A program made the translations under genes and the position numbers. Source: an uncultured Jannaschia sp. (GTDB taxonomy: Bacteria > Pseudomonadota > Alphaproteobacteria > Rhodobacterales > Rhodobacteraceae). From it: 33,735 nucleotides of DNA. Of the stretch, positions 1 through 9,017 are shown piece by piece. The stretch spans positions 1 through 33,735 of the forward strand of contig NZ_CANLTR010000038.1 of assembly GCF_947494055.1 (NCBI RefSeq), in the 5' to 3' direction. The notes under the pieces were generated by a model. That model did not search any database and was not told the origin of the DNA. It saw nothing but the letters and a program-made list of their open reading frames with translations. Position 1 is the stretch's first letter. Each line of letters opens with the position of its first letter.

Positions 1-2
1 CA

Positions 3-143
3 GAAGCTTTGGCTGCCCTCCGCCAGGAAGCGCAAGCCGCATTCGGTCGAATGCATATTGCGTCTGCCTACCCGCTCGGTACCCTCGCGGCACGCAGAAC
101 CCGGTCAAGACGGTGGGTCGCCCGTGGTCAAGGCAACGCGTAA
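3..143 (+). CDS. possible 3' end of an unidentified gene entering from the left edge
   Basis: A reading frame open from the window edge ends in TAA at 141-143. It encodes about 46 residues with a plausible protein-like start (EALAALRQEAQAAFGR) and a basic tail. In related plasmids a relaxase or another transfer gene often precedes traD, so this could be the tail of such a gene, but no motif is visible. Other frames here are also open because the DNA is GC-rich, so the call is weak. Confidence 0.22.
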   Translation, partial: EALAALRQEAQAAFGRMHIASAYPLGTLAARRTRSRRWVARGQGNA

Positions 144-487
144 GCCAGCAAGTCCGTCTCAGAGGTGGATGTCGAAGAGGCAAGGCACGTCCGTTGAGGG
201 GAGCGCGCCGGACCAGAGGTCGGACTTCGCGGAAAGGCGGTCGAAGGCCGCTGCGGAGGGACGCCGCCTGTCTCTCCGGCGGTTCATCGACCGTAGCAAG
301 ATACAAGCCGCTACTGCCGCCACCGCCGTTGATTGTCGCGCGATGCATCGGACTCGGCAGGACGTTGCCGGTACCGGAAGGTCGACGTCGCGTCAGCGTC
401 GGGCCTCGCTTGCACCTGCCGCAGGCGAACGCCATTCCCCCGCCAACCAAGGCCCGAGACCGAGGCCCGACCGCAGGAGACCCGCCC
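144..487. other. intergenic region upstream of traD; no gene seen
   Basis: No convincing gene is visible in these 344 bases. Open frames cross the region on both strands, but their composition is arginine/proline-rich and out-of-frame in character. The last bases carry the traD ribosome binding site (AGGAGA at 475-480, seven bases before the ATG). In Ti-type transfer systems the transfer origin lies next to the traC/traD/traG genes, so this is a reasonable place for an oriT. I do not see a clear nick-site motif that would prove it. Confidence 0.4.
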
Positions 488-1012
488 ATGACCCGCGCCA
501 GCCTCGCCGAACGTCAGGCCCGCCTCGAGCAGCAACGCGCCCGCCTGCAACGCGAGGAGGCCAAGGTCCGCGAGGCCGAGCGCAAGGCCCGCACGCGACG
601 CCTCATCGAAGCCGGCGGGCTCGTCGACAAGGCCGGGCTCGGCGAGACGGAGGCGAACGTCCTCTACGGGGCGCTCCTCGAGGTCGCCGGAAGGATGGGC
701 GATCCCGCGCAACTGTCCCGCTGGGAGACCGCAGGCGGCCAGGCCTTCGATCGCGAGGCAAGGGCGAAGGACGCCGCGCGCGAGCCGCTGATCCTCACTC
801 TCGCCGGCGCGCAACCAGCATTGGTCACCACCCGGCTCCGGGGGCTCGGCTTCCGCTGGTCCAAGGTGCTGCAGCACTGGGAAGGCCTCGCCGTCTACGA
901 CGAGGCCAGGATCGCGGCCGACGAACTCGGCGGGACGCTCCGCCGCGTGGCACCGCCGGCAGAGACGGATACGACCGCGCCGGCGGCCGCGTCCCCCGAC
1001 GCCGCCGAGTAA
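488..1012 (+). CDS. traD: conjugal transfer protein TraD (Ti-type, small accessory protein)
   Basis: This 174-residue protein has an N-terminal charged coiled-coil segment (about residues 5-35, LAERQARLEQQRARL) followed by the block RKARTRRLIEAGGLVDKAGL, which is characteristic of the small TraD family of Ti/RP4-like transfer regions. The family is an accessory to DNA processing at the transfer origin, and its exact role is poorly defined. The ATG at 488 is preceded by AGGAGA at good spacing, whereas the longer upstream frame lacks family similarity. The C-terminal half (about residues 100-150, with LRGLGFRWSKVLQHWEG) extends beyond the usual short family length and may be a separate small domain. 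It sits eight bases upstream of traG, so the two are probably co-transcribed. Confidence 0.75.
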   Translation: MTRASLAERQARLEQQRARLQREEAKVREAERKARTRRLIEAGGLVDKAGLGETEANVLYGALLEVAGRMGDPAQLSRWETAGGQAFDREARAKDAAREPLILTLAGAQPALVTTRLRGLGFRWSKVLQHWEGLAVYDEARIAADELGGTLRRVAPPAETDTTAPAAASPDAAE

Positions 1013-1020
1013 CCCGCGTC

Positions 1021-3183
1021 GTGCTCGGGCGTCTCGCCTACGATCTCGGCCGCGGCGGGCTCCGGCTCGCCCTGCAGCTCTGGCCGCTCGCCCTCGCCTG
1101 GGTCGCGCTTCAGGCCTCCGTCGCCCTCTGGCGCGACCTCGTCCTCCTCGCCCCCGGCCTGGATCGCGGCGGGATCGAGTACCGCGTGGCCTACACCCTC
1201 TGGCCCGCCGCCGGACTGCTCGGGCCGATCCTCCTGATGGCCCTCGCCGTGGGCCTGCATATCCGCCAGCTCGCCGCCCGCCCGATGGCCGTCGCCGGCC
1301 TCCTCGGCGTCGCGGCCGCGCTCGGCCTCACCCTCTGGCCCGCCTGGGCCTCCCTCGCGCCCCTCGCGGGGCACGTCCCGCCGCTCGATCTCATCGGTCG
1401 CATCCCGGGCGCCTATGTCATCGCAACCGTCCTCGCCGTCGCCGCCATCGGCGGCGGGGTGCACGCGATGCGCACGCCCCGGCCCGGCAGCCCGGGGGTC
1501 GGGTCCCGCGCCCGGGCCCGCTCCGACAATCACGGCCATGCCGACTGGCTGTCCTTACGCGAGGCCCGCCGCCTCTTCCCTGGCCCCGACCCCGTCCATG
1601 GCGGCATCGTCCTCGGCGAGGCATACCGCGTCGACGAAGACCGCACTGTCCGGCGCCGGGGCGGCTTTGGTGGGTCCAGCTCCGACGGCGGCATGATCCC
1701 CTTCGATCCCGACGACCGCGCCACCTGGGGGAAGGGCGGCACCCAGCCGCTCCTGGTCGATCCCTGCCGCTCGGGGCCCACCCACGGCCTCGTCCTCGCC
1801 GGCTCCGGCGGCTACAAGACCACCGCCATCGGCATCCCCACCCTCCTCACCTGGACCGGCTCCGCAATCGTCCTCGATCCCTCCCGCGAGATCGGGCCGA
1901 TGGTCGCAAAGGTCCGACAGGGTCGCATGGGCCAGCGCGTCGTCACCCTCGATCCCTCGGCAGGCGGGCGTGGCGCGCGGGGAGATGCCGGGACGGTCCA
2001 TCCCGTAAACGGGTCCCCTGAAAGCGGCGCCCCCACGACCGGCGCCCCCACGACCGGCTTCAACGCGCTGGACTGGATCGACATTGCCGCGCCGCTCGCC
2101 GAAGCCAACGTCGAAGCCGTCGCCACCTGGCTCGTGGGCGAGCCTGCCCGCGGCACCGGCGCGGGCAGCGCGGAGTTCTTCCGCGACCTCGGGAAAAGCC
2201 TCATCGCCTGCCTCCTCGCCGACCTGCTCTGGGACGAAGGTATCCCGCGTCACAACAAGACCCTGCGCCAGCTGCGCCGGGTCCTGGTCACGCCCGAGGC
2301 GGAGATGCGCGGCAAGCTGAAGGACGTGCATGCGACCTCCGCCTCGCCCCTCGCCCGCGATCTCGCCGGCACCCTCATGGGCCTCGTCGACGAGACCTTC
2401 TCCGGCGTCTACGCCAACGCCAACCAGGCCACCCGCTGGCTCTCCACCGCCGCCTATGCGGACCTCGTCTCCGGTGACGCCTTCGAGACAAGCGAGCTCT
2501 GCGACGGCAATCTCACGGTCTTCGTGCAGATCCCCCTCAAGGTCCTGCAGGCCACGCCCGGCCTCGGCCGCGTCGTCATCGGCGCGCTCCTCAATGCCGC
2601 CTACGAGGCCGACGGCGACGTCCACGGCCGCATCCTGTTCCTGCTCGACGAGGTCGCCCGCCTCGGCCCCATGGCCGTGCTCGAGACCGCCCGCGACGCC
2701 GGCCGCAAGTACGGCCTGACGCTGCTGCTGCTCTACCAGTCCCAGGGTCAGCTCATCGAACAATGGGGTCGCGAGGGCGCCCGGGCCTGGTCCGACTCGA
2801 CCTCCTGGCGGCTCTACGCCGCCCTGCAGGACCCCGAGACCGCCCGCGAGCTCTCCCAGACCTGCGGCGAGCACGGCGTCATCGCCGCCAGCGAAGGCGA
2901 CACGCGCGGCACCTCCGGCCGCTGGGCCGGCGGCACCTCGTCGAGCGCCGGGCGCTCCGCCAACCGCTCCGAGATGCGCCGCAGCCTGATCAAGCCCGAC
3001 GAGCTCCTCCAGGACACCCGCACCGACGAGGCCTTCGTCATCCTGCGCGGCGCAAAGCCCCTGCGCTGCGGTCGCGCCATCTACTTCCGACGCCCGGAGA
3101 TGGCCGCCGAAGTCGCGCCATCCCGGTTCCAGCCAAAGGTGAGAGGCATCGCCCCGTCCCGCCCGACACGGCGCGCGTCGTGA
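1021..3183 (+). CDS. traG: type IV secretion coupling protein TraG/VirD4
   Basis: This 720-residue inner-membrane ATPase family delivers the relaxase-DNA complex to the mating channel. The N-terminus has several hydrophobic segments within residues 10-150. The Walker A motif is GSGGYKTT (261-268) and Walker B is ILFLLDEVARLG (538-549, with D543/E544). A conserved LLYQSQGQL follows at about 570. A GTG start at 1021 is chosen because it sits just after the traD stop and gives the whole membrane region; the first in-frame ATG would cut into it. No clear Shine-Dalgarno precedes it, which suggests translational coupling to traD. The loop after Walker A (about 315-347) is low in complexity and contains a duplicated GAPTT encoded by an exact 15-bp tandem repeat. 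Confidence 0.9.
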   Translation: MLGRLAYDLGRGGLRLALQLWPLALAWVALQASVALWRDLVLLAPGLDRGGIEYRVAYTLWPAAGLLGPILLMALAVGLHIRQLAARPMAVAGLLGVAAALGLTLWPAWASLAPLAGHVPPLDLIGRIPGAYVIATVLAVAAIGGGVHAMRTPRPGSPGVGSRARARSDNHGHADWLSLREARRLFPGPDPVHGGIVLGEAYRVDEDRTVRRRGGFGGSSSDGGMIPFDPDDRATWGKGGTQPLLVDPCRSGPTHGLVLAGSGGYKTTAIGIPTLLTWTGSAIVLDPSREIGPMVAKVRQGRMGQRVVTLDPSAGGRGARGDAGTVHPVNGSPESGAPTTGAPTTGFNALDWIDIAAPLAEANVEAVATWLVGEPARGTGAGSAEFFRDLGKSLIACLLADLLWDEGIPRHNKTLRQLRRVLVTPEAEMRGKLKDVHATSASPLARDLAGTLMGLVDETFSGVYANANQATRWLSTAAYADLVSGDAFETSELCDGNLTVFVQIPLKVLQATPGLGRVVIGALLNAAYEADGDVHGRILFLLDEVARLGPMAVLETARDAGRKYGLTLLLLYQSQGQLIEQWGREGARAWSDSTSWRLYAALQDPETARELSQTCGEHGVIAASEGDTRGTSGRWAGGTSSSAGRSANRSEMRRSLIKPDELLQDTRTDEAFVILRGAKPLRCGRAIYFRRPEMAAEVAPSRFQPKVRGIAPSRPTRRAS
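2026..2055 (+). repeat. 15-bp exact tandem duplication inside traG
   Basis: The unit GGCGCCCCCACGACC occurs twice back to back (2026-2040 and 2041-2055). It is in frame and encodes GAPTT twice in a low-complexity loop between the Walker motifs. It is probably a slippage product that keeps the gene open. Confidence 0.9.
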
Positions 3184-3190
3184 GGTGTGA

Positions 3191-4745
<1,555 letters not shown>

Positions 4746-4746
<1 letters not shown>

Positions 4747-5633
4747 TGTCCCGATCCCCGCTTGTAGCCGTCCTCTTCGCCACGGTCCTCGCTACGGGCG
4801 CTATGGCCCCTGCCCGGGCGCAGGACGCAGGCCCGGGCGCGATCGCATCCTCCGTTGCCGGTCGCCAGGATCAGCAGGACCAGCTCGACCGCATCGAGGC
4901 CAAGCTCGATGCCCTCCTGCAGAGGCTCGGCAACGGCGAGGACATCAACGCGGCAGGCATTCCCGCGCCGTCCGGACCCTCGAGCCCGGCGAGCGATCCT
5001 TCGATGGCGGCTTCGGATGCGGCGACCCCACCCGGGTCCGGCGCGGAACCAGAGGCCGCGCCCACACCGACGGACACGCCTGCCGAAGCTGAAAGCTACA
5101 CACCCGGCGCCATCGCGGTGGTGCATGCCGCCCCGACCCAAGGCCAGGCCCTGGGCGAAATCCCCGCCGACAGCATCGGAGGCTTCGTCTACGCCGGCGG
5201 GCCGATCCGGCTCAGCGATCTTTCGGATCGCGGCGTGCGCTACGCCGGCCCCGCCGGGATCGAGCTGCAGGGCTGGCTCAAGGCGACCGAGGCCGGGCGC
5301 CACCAGATCGCCGCCGACCTGCAGGTCCGCTTCGGCCCCGGCGCCATCGCCCCCCTGCCCTGCAGCCTCAATGGCTGGCTCGAGGACCAGGCCATCGGCG
5401 CCGAGACCGGCACCGTCGAGCCCTGGGGCGCCAAGGGCGAGCCCATCCCCCTCTCCCTCGTGCTCGGCGCCGAGTTGCAGCCCGGCCTCTACAAGCTCCG
5501 CCTCTGGGTCGCCTGCGCCGATCTGCCTACCGCCCGCGATGGCGACAGCGTGCAGGCGGAGGTGCTGGTGAAAGGGCCCGGGGAAATGAACCTCAGGCCC
5601 GTCACCGAAGAGGACATGCTGCACAAGCGGTGA
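4746..5633 (+). CDS. exported protein with coiled coil and C-terminal beta-rich domain, transfer operon
   Basis: This 295-residue protein begins with a clear signal peptide (MSRSPLVAVLFATVLATG, cleavage probably after AQA/ARAQD near residue 26). A short coiled coil follows (about 38-60, RQDQQDQLDRIEAKLDALLQ), then a Pro/Ala/Ser linker (about 70-115), then a compact domain from about 125 onward. Patterns such as AGPAGIELQGWLKATEAGRH loosely resemble PA14-like carbohydrate or surface modules. I do not recognise a specific family. The start overlaps the upstream stop, so all four genes from traG onward are probably one transcript. It is likely periplasmic and connected with the mating apparatus. 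Confidence 0.7.
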
Positions 5634-5718
5634 GGGTGGCAGGCTCTCGGTCAGCGCGCATCACGCGTTGGGAACAATCGGCACGGCACCGCCGGGATAC
5701 GGCAAATCTGACATGACT

Positions 5719-5765
5719 GATCTAGACACGTCTACACTTCGTCTATCTAGGAACCGATTCGTTCC
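5719..5765. repeat. short repeats beside the par genes; candidate centromere or operator
   Basis: Within this short AT-richer stretch CGTCTA occurs twice, 11 bp apart (5729-5734 and 5740-5745), flanked by TCTAGA (5721-5726) and CTATCTAG. It is followed by GGAAC/GTTCC arms (5750-5754 and 5761-5765). Repeats spaced one helical turn apart next to parA fit a centromere-like (parS/parC) or operator site for the small par protein. This is only a positional argument. Confidence 0.3.
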
Positions 5766-5769
5766 GGGC

Positions 5770-5798
5770 AGAGCCGGCGTGACCGCAACCGCGGCTCT
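5770..5798. terminator. stem-loop between the convergent tra and par operons
   Basis: AGAGCCG (5770-5776) pairs with CGGCTCT (5792-5798) around a 15-nt loop and is followed on the plus strand by ATTTCT. It could end the plus-strand transfer transcript. It overlaps the stop codon of the minus-strand par gene and has no long U-tract, so strength is uncertain. Confidence 0.4.
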
Positions 5799-6078
5799 AT
5801 TTCTGCGACTTGTAGAGCGCCCAAGCCTCCTCGATTAGGACGCCCTGCGTCACGCCGCGCCTGGCCGCTTCGTCCAGCATCTCATCGCGCACCTCGGGCA
5901 GCACCTTGGCGTGCACCTGCCCCGTCCGCGGGCTGGGCTTGCGCCCTCCCCTGCGCGGATCCCGAGCAACGAAGCCCTGGTCTTCAGCGGCTCGGTCCAC
6001 GGAACGTATGGCTTCCTGGCTGGCCGGCTTTGCACGCTTCCGTAGAGCCGACGCGTCGATCTTGAATGGCCCACTCAT
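5797..6078 (-). CDS. small DNA-binding partner of ParA (putative partition protein)
   Basis: This 93-residue basic protein follows parA directly, with its ATG overlapping the parA stop (6075-6078). The N-terminal half is rich in lysine and arginine and likely flexible. The C-terminal half (KVLPEVRDEMLDEAARRG then TQGVLIEEAWALYK) reads as a strand plus two helices, as in ribbon-helix-helix proteins that bind the plasmid centromere and repress the par operon. I do not recognise a named family. The arrangement matches type Ib-like partition cassettes in which a small RHH protein replaces ParB. Confidence 0.65.
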   Translation of the reverse strand: MSGPFKIDASALRKRAKPASQEAIRSVDRAAEDQGFVARDPRRGGRKPSPRTGQVHAKVLPEVRDEMLDEAARRGVTQGVLIEEAWALYKSQK

Positions 6079-6743
6079 GCTGCGGCTTGCCGGTTCAAGA
6101 GCCGGTTGAAGACGGCGCTGGCGAAGGCGCTGGCGTTCTCTTGAGCCGCGGTCATATTGCCTTGCGGTGGCATGGTCGTGAGATCCCCGCCGAACTCGAA
6201 GAGCGCGGAATAGGACGCGCGCTCCATCAGCGACGGGTCGATGATGTCGACGCCCTGCTCTCGCAGCGACTGGTCGATTCCCGTATGCTGCTTAGAACGG
6301 ATGGCCCGCGTCATCGTGAAGACGACGGCGTGCCGTATTTCGCGACCGAGCGCCTCTTCCTCCTCAGCGATCAGTTGGAGCGCGCGGATGCCGATCGTGG
6401 CATCCAGCGTCGTTGCCCGCATCGGTGTGATGACGAGGTCGGCCTGCGAGATCGCGCGTGACACGAGGCGGGACGCGACCCCCTCAAGATCTACGATGAC
6501 GACGGAGCCGTCCTCATCGTGCTGCTTGATCGCCTTGACGATTTCACTCTCGGTGATCCGGTTTCTCAGATGCATTCGGTCCGGCAGCTTGGCGCGCTCA
6601 CCCCAGAGGGTGAGTGATCCATTCGGGTCGCAGTCCAGCATGGTAACCCACGCTCCGGCACGAGCCATTTCGGTTCCTAGAACAACGGCTGTGGTCGACT
6701 TTCCGGCACCACCTTTGGGCGATGCGATGACGATGGTTGGCAT
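6075..6743 (-). CDS. parA: ParA-family partition ATPase
   Basis: This 222-residue Walker-type ATPase of the ParA/MinD superfamily moves plasmid copies apart before division. The deviant Walker A motif KGGAGKST is at residues 10-17, starting close to the N-terminus, so no N-terminal HTH domain is present, as in small (type Ib) ParA proteins. MLDCDPNGSLTLWG (35-48) is the Walker A' region and VVIVDLEG is the Walker B strand. It is the first gene of a two-gene minus-strand operon and diverges from the origin and repA. Expression is probably repressed by the small partner protein. Confidence 0.88.
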   Translation of the reverse strand: MPTIVIASPKGGAGKSTTAVVLGTEMARAGAWVTMLDCDPNGSLTLWGERAKLPDRMHLRNRITESEIVKAIKQHDEDGSVVIVDLEGVASRLVSRAISQADLVITPMRATTLDATIGIRALQLIAEEEEALGREIRHAVVFTMTRAIRSKQHTGIDQSLREQGVDIIDPSLMERASYSALFEFGGDLTTMPPQGNMTAAQENASAFASAVFNRLLNRQAAA

Positions 6744-6836
6744 TCGTTGACACCTGTTTTCTGCTCTTCTTGGTATCAGTTAAGACCAGATTTCTCTGTT
6801 GATCTACCGGATACATTTATAAATCCGCTTGCTGTA

Positions 6837-6851
6837 GCAATCCGGTTACCT
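6837..6851 (+). repeat. left arm of a perfect 15-bp inverted repeat around ori-repA
   Basis: GCAATCCGGTTACCT here is the exact reverse complement of 8151-8165. The pair encloses the DnaA box, the iterons and all of repA. Confidence 0.85.
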
Positions 6852-6865
6852 TTTCTTTGGTCGAT

Positions 6866-6874
6866 TTATCCACA
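6866..6874 (+). promoter_or_regulatory. DnaA box in the origin
   Basis: The sequence TTATCCACA matches the consensus DnaA-binding box exactly. Its place between the AT-rich segment and the iterons supports host DnaA-assisted opening of the origin. Confidence 0.75.
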
Positions 6875-6927
6875 GGTAAAGCCTCGTGTTACTAAAGTTA
6901 AACTTAGTTAGTAGTGTTACCGGAACT

Positions 6928-6956
6928 GGGACAGACCTCTATGCTATTGCTATAAT
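6928..6956 (+). promoter_or_regulatory. candidate repA promoter
   Basis: A perfect -10 hexamer TATAAT lies at 6951-6956. A weak -35-like GGGACA (6928-6933) lies 17 bp upstream. The iterons begin 31 bp downstream of the -10, so RepA bound there could repress its own transcription. Confidence 0.45.
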
Positions 6957-6987
6957 TTTACAAAAACGGCTTCCAGTCGCGTTTTTA

Positions 6988-7097
6988 GTTCCTAGAGGGG
7001 CGAAGATTGGTTCCCAGAGGGACGAAGATCGGTTCCCAGAGGGACGAAGTTTGGTTCCTAGAGGGGCGAAGATTGGTTCCCAGAGGGACGAAGATCT
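6988..7097 (+). repeat. five tandem 22-bp iterons (RepA binding sites)
   Basis: Five direct repeats of exactly 22 bp start at 6988, 7010, 7032, 7054 and 7076. The core is GTTCC(C/T)AGAGG(G/A)-CGAAG. Units 1 and 4 share the same variants (CTAGAGGGGCG) and units 2, 3 and 5 share the other (CCAGAGGGACG). Two helical turns per unit puts all sites on one DNA face, as expected for an initiator. There are no spacers, so this is not a CRISPR array. Confidence 0.92.
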
Positions 7098-7112
7098 GAT
7101 AGCCTCTCGTTC

Positions 7113-8156
7113 ATGGGAAATCGCCTGCCTGATCGCCACCCGAACCGGGACTTCTTCATCCTCGACGTCACCAACGCCGCGCCTAAGGATGACCTGGCTT
7201 CGATGGAGCATCCGGTTTTCTCACTCTCGGTGAAACCGGACACCCGGCAGCTCGAATACGAGCATAACGGCAGGCGCCTTCGCGTCGTGCCCTCCGGCAA
7301 AGGGCTCGCGACGATCATGGACAAGGACATTCTGCTCTATTGCATCTCGAAGCTGGTCCACGATCTAAACCACGGCAGGAAGGTCTCGCCCACGGTCGAA
7401 CTCACTGCCCATGAGGTCATGGTCGCGACGAACTGGCGGACCAACGTGTCTAGCTACCAGCGCTTCGAGGATGCCTTGATACGCCTGCGCGGCACGACGA
7501 TCGTGACCGACATCGACACGGGCGACTACACCCAGACCCGCGGCTTCGGCCTGATCGACAGCTTCGAGATCGAGCGCCGGAACGACAGGGGCGAGGCGTC
7601 ACCTTTTGGCCGTATGACGAAGGTGCGCGTCACCGTCTCGGACTGGACGTTCCGGGCTGTCACGGGGATGGAAGTCCTCAGCATCAACACGGACTATTTT
7701 CGCCTGCGCAGGCCGTTGGAGCGGCGCCTTTATGAAATCGCGCGTAAGCACGTGGGTGAGCAGACGCGACCCTTCGTTATCCGCATCGACACGTTGCAGA
7801 AGAAGGTCGGCTCCAGCTCGCCCTTGAAGAAGTTCCGCTTCTTCTTGAAAGAGATCGCCCAGGACGATCACATTCCGGACTACGCGCTTGCGTTCGACGG
7901 CGACCGGATCGTGTTCACACGAAAGGGCAGGGGGCACATCCACCCCGATCCTGGCCTTCCCCTCTTCGACGCATCGCTACGGGTCTCGCCCACCGCGATG
8001 GAGAAGGCTAGGCAGGCCGCTCCTGGCTACGACGTCCACGCGCTCTACGAGAATTGGAAGCGGTTCGCGAACGCGCAGGATGAAGCGCCCAGGAACGCAG
8101 ATGCGGCCTTCATCGGGTTCTGCAAGAAACGGCACGAATTAGAGCCAATGAGGTAA
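7113..8156 (+). CDS. repA: plasmid replication initiator RepA (RPA family)
   Basis: This 347-residue protein is the RepA-type initiator of Rhodobacteraceae and other alphaproteobacterial plasmids. It would bind the adjacent iterons and load the replisome. The N-terminal block RDFFILDVTNAAPKDDLASM followed by EHPVFSLSVKPD is characteristic of the family. The central winged-helix part includes LKKFRFFLKEIAQDD. The ATG at 7113, 16 bases after the last iteron, keeps the conserved N-terminus although no strong ribosome binding site is seen. The TAA stop lies inside the right arm of a 15-bp inverted repeat whose left arm lies upstream of the iterons. Low copy number and autogenous control by iterons are expected for the family. 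Confidence 0.9.
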   Translation: MGNRLPDRHPNRDFFILDVTNAAPKDDLASMEHPVFSLSVKPDTRQLEYEHNGRRLRVVPSGKGLATIMDKDILLYCISKLVHDLNHGRKVSPTVELTAHEVMVATNWRTNVSSYQRFEDALIRLRGTTIVTDIDTGDYTQTRGFGLIDSFEIERRNDRGEASPFGRMTKVRVTVSDWTFRAVTGMEVLSINTDYFRLRRPLERRLYEIARKHVGEQTRPFVIRIDTLQKKVGSSSPLKKFRFFLKEIAQDDHIPDYALAFDGDRIVFTRKGRGHIHPDPGLPLFDASLRVSPTAMEKARQAAPGYDVHALYENWKRFANAQDEAPRNADAAFIGFCKKRHELEPMR

Positions 8157-8165
8157 CCGGATTGC
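8151..8165 (-). repeat. right arm of a perfect 15-bp inverted repeat around ori-repA
   Basis: AGGTAACCGGATTGC here mirrors 6837-6851 without mismatch. It includes the last codon and stop codon of repA. Confidence 0.85.
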
Positions 8166-8193
8166 CAAACCAACCAGATTTTGATTTTCAGGT

Positions 8194-8238
8194 GTCATTG
8201 ACATATAGGCCATTGACTCTTAGCTGACATCCAATGAC
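8194..8238. promoter_or_regulatory. candidate promoter/operator of the toxin-antitoxin operon
   Basis: GTCATTG (8194-8200) and its inverse CAATGAC (8232-8238) flank the toxin start region, and CATTGAC occurs again at 8211-8217. TTGACA at 8198-8203 could serve as a -35 element. Repeats of this kind are where the antitoxin would be expected to bind for autoregulation. The right arm includes the toxin start codon at 8234. Confidence 0.4.
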
Positions 8239-8575
8239 GCGTTTGCAGACGGTTGTCGAGACCCCAGAGTTCCAGCGGCGTGCTAAGGCGGTCATGTCCG
8301 AGAACGAGCGGGACGCGGCGATCCAGTTCATCGCCGCGAACCCCGAGGCCGGCATCTCGCTCGAAGGCGGTTTGCGGAAGATCCGCATCCCCCGCGAGGG
8401 CGAGGGCAAGAGCGGAGGCTTCAGGACCATCTACGTCTTCGGCGGTCGCCACATGCCGATCTTTCTGATCACGGTGTTTGCCAAGAACGAGAAGGACAAC
8501 CTGAGCAAGGCCGAGCAGGCTGCCGCCGTCGAATTGAGCAAGCGGATCGTGGCAAGCTATGGAGTTGAACGATGA
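8234..8575 (+). CDS. RelE/HigB-family toxin of a type II toxin-antitoxin pair
   Basis: This 113-residue protein resembles the RelE/HigB mRNA-interferase family. The pattern TPEFQRRAK near the N-terminus, GGLRKIRIP in the middle, the stretch KSGGFRTIYVF and then ITVFAKNEKDNLSKAE near the C-terminus are typical of this subgroup. Such toxins cleave mRNA at the ribosome. It is unusual only in that toxin precedes antitoxin, which is the normal order for HigBA-type modules. It overlaps the antitoxin start by four bases (ATGA at 8572-8575). Next to repA it probably stabilises the plasmid by post-segregational killing. Confidence 0.85.
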   Translation: MTRLQTVVETPEFQRRAKAVMSENERDAAIQFIAANPEAGISLEGGLRKIRIPREGEGKSGGFRTIYVFGGRHMPIFLITVFAKNEKDNLSKAEQAAAVELSKRIVASYGVER

Positions 8576-8859
8576 GCGTAAACGACAGCATCACCAAGGG
8601 GCTGGAGGAGGCATTGGCTTTCACGGAAGGGCAGGGGGGCACCGCACGGGTTCACCAGATCTCGGTGCCGAACGTCGACGTGGTCGAAATCCGCCGTCAG
8701 ACTGGCCTCTCCCAAGCGCAGTTCGCCCGCAGTATCGGCGTGGCAAAGGGAACCTTGCTGAACTGGGAGCATGGCCGGCGCCACCCTACCGGTCCAGCGC
8801 AGGTGCTCCTGGCGTTGATCTCGAAGAACCCGGGGGTCGTCGAAGAGCTTCTTCGGTGA
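8572..8859 (+). CDS. XRE/HigA-type antitoxin
   Basis: This 95-residue protein has a helix-turn-helix of the XRE type at about residues 38-70 (EIRRQTGLSQAQFARSIGVA, then TLLNWEHGRRHP). It would neutralise the upstream RelE-type toxin and repress the operon. The start codon overlaps the toxin stop, indicating translational coupling. The N-terminal extension (about 1-30) is probably part of the toxin-binding surface, but that is inferred. Confidence 0.87.
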   Translation: MSVNDSITKGLEEALAFTEGQGGTARVHQISVPNVDVVEIRRQTGLSQAQFARSIGVAKGTLLNWEHGRRHPTGPAQVLLALISKNPGVVEELLR

Positions 8860-8964
8860 GCCGCAATCCGGGGAGCCTACTGAACATAGAGCGCGATTAT
8901 CAGATCCAGACCATCAAACGGCTGCACCAAAACCGTACGTCTTCAATAATTTTAGGCTTCGGTA

Positions 8965-8981
8965 GGTTGGTCGGACCGACC
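8965..8981. promoter_or_regulatory. inverted repeat upstream of hsdM
   Basis: GGTTGGTC and GACCGACC form 8-bp arms (one G-T wobble as RNA) around a single G. It lies 37 bases before the hsdM start, just after an AT-rich stretch with AATAAT. It could be an operator or a leader hairpin controlling the restriction-modification operon. A second small repeat, TGTAC/GTACA, is at 8988-8992 and 9002-9006. Confidence 0.35.
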
Positions 8982-9017
8982 TCCTTCTGTACGCACTAGA
9001 AGTACAAGGAGAGCCGT

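Larger units (their letters stand above)
6744..7112. other. plasmid origin region between parA and repA
   Basis: This 369-base gene-free interval holds an AT-rich stretch (about 6760-6985), a consensus DnaA box, a perfect TATAAT hexamer and five tandem iterons directly before repA. The order AT-rich DNA, DnaA box, iterons, initiator gene is the usual plan of an iteron-controlled theta origin. It also contains the divergent promoters of parA and repA. Confidence 0.8.

Noticed and set aside
58-1020. Long open frame continuing upstream of traG and running through traD
   Set aside because: The translation is arginine/proline-rich and non-protein-like, and it overlaps traD, which has a good start and family similarity. 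Only the part from 1021 is taken as traG.
6988-7097. Regular repeats considered as a CRISPR array
   Set aside because: The units are contiguous without spacers and lie next to repA, so they are iterons.
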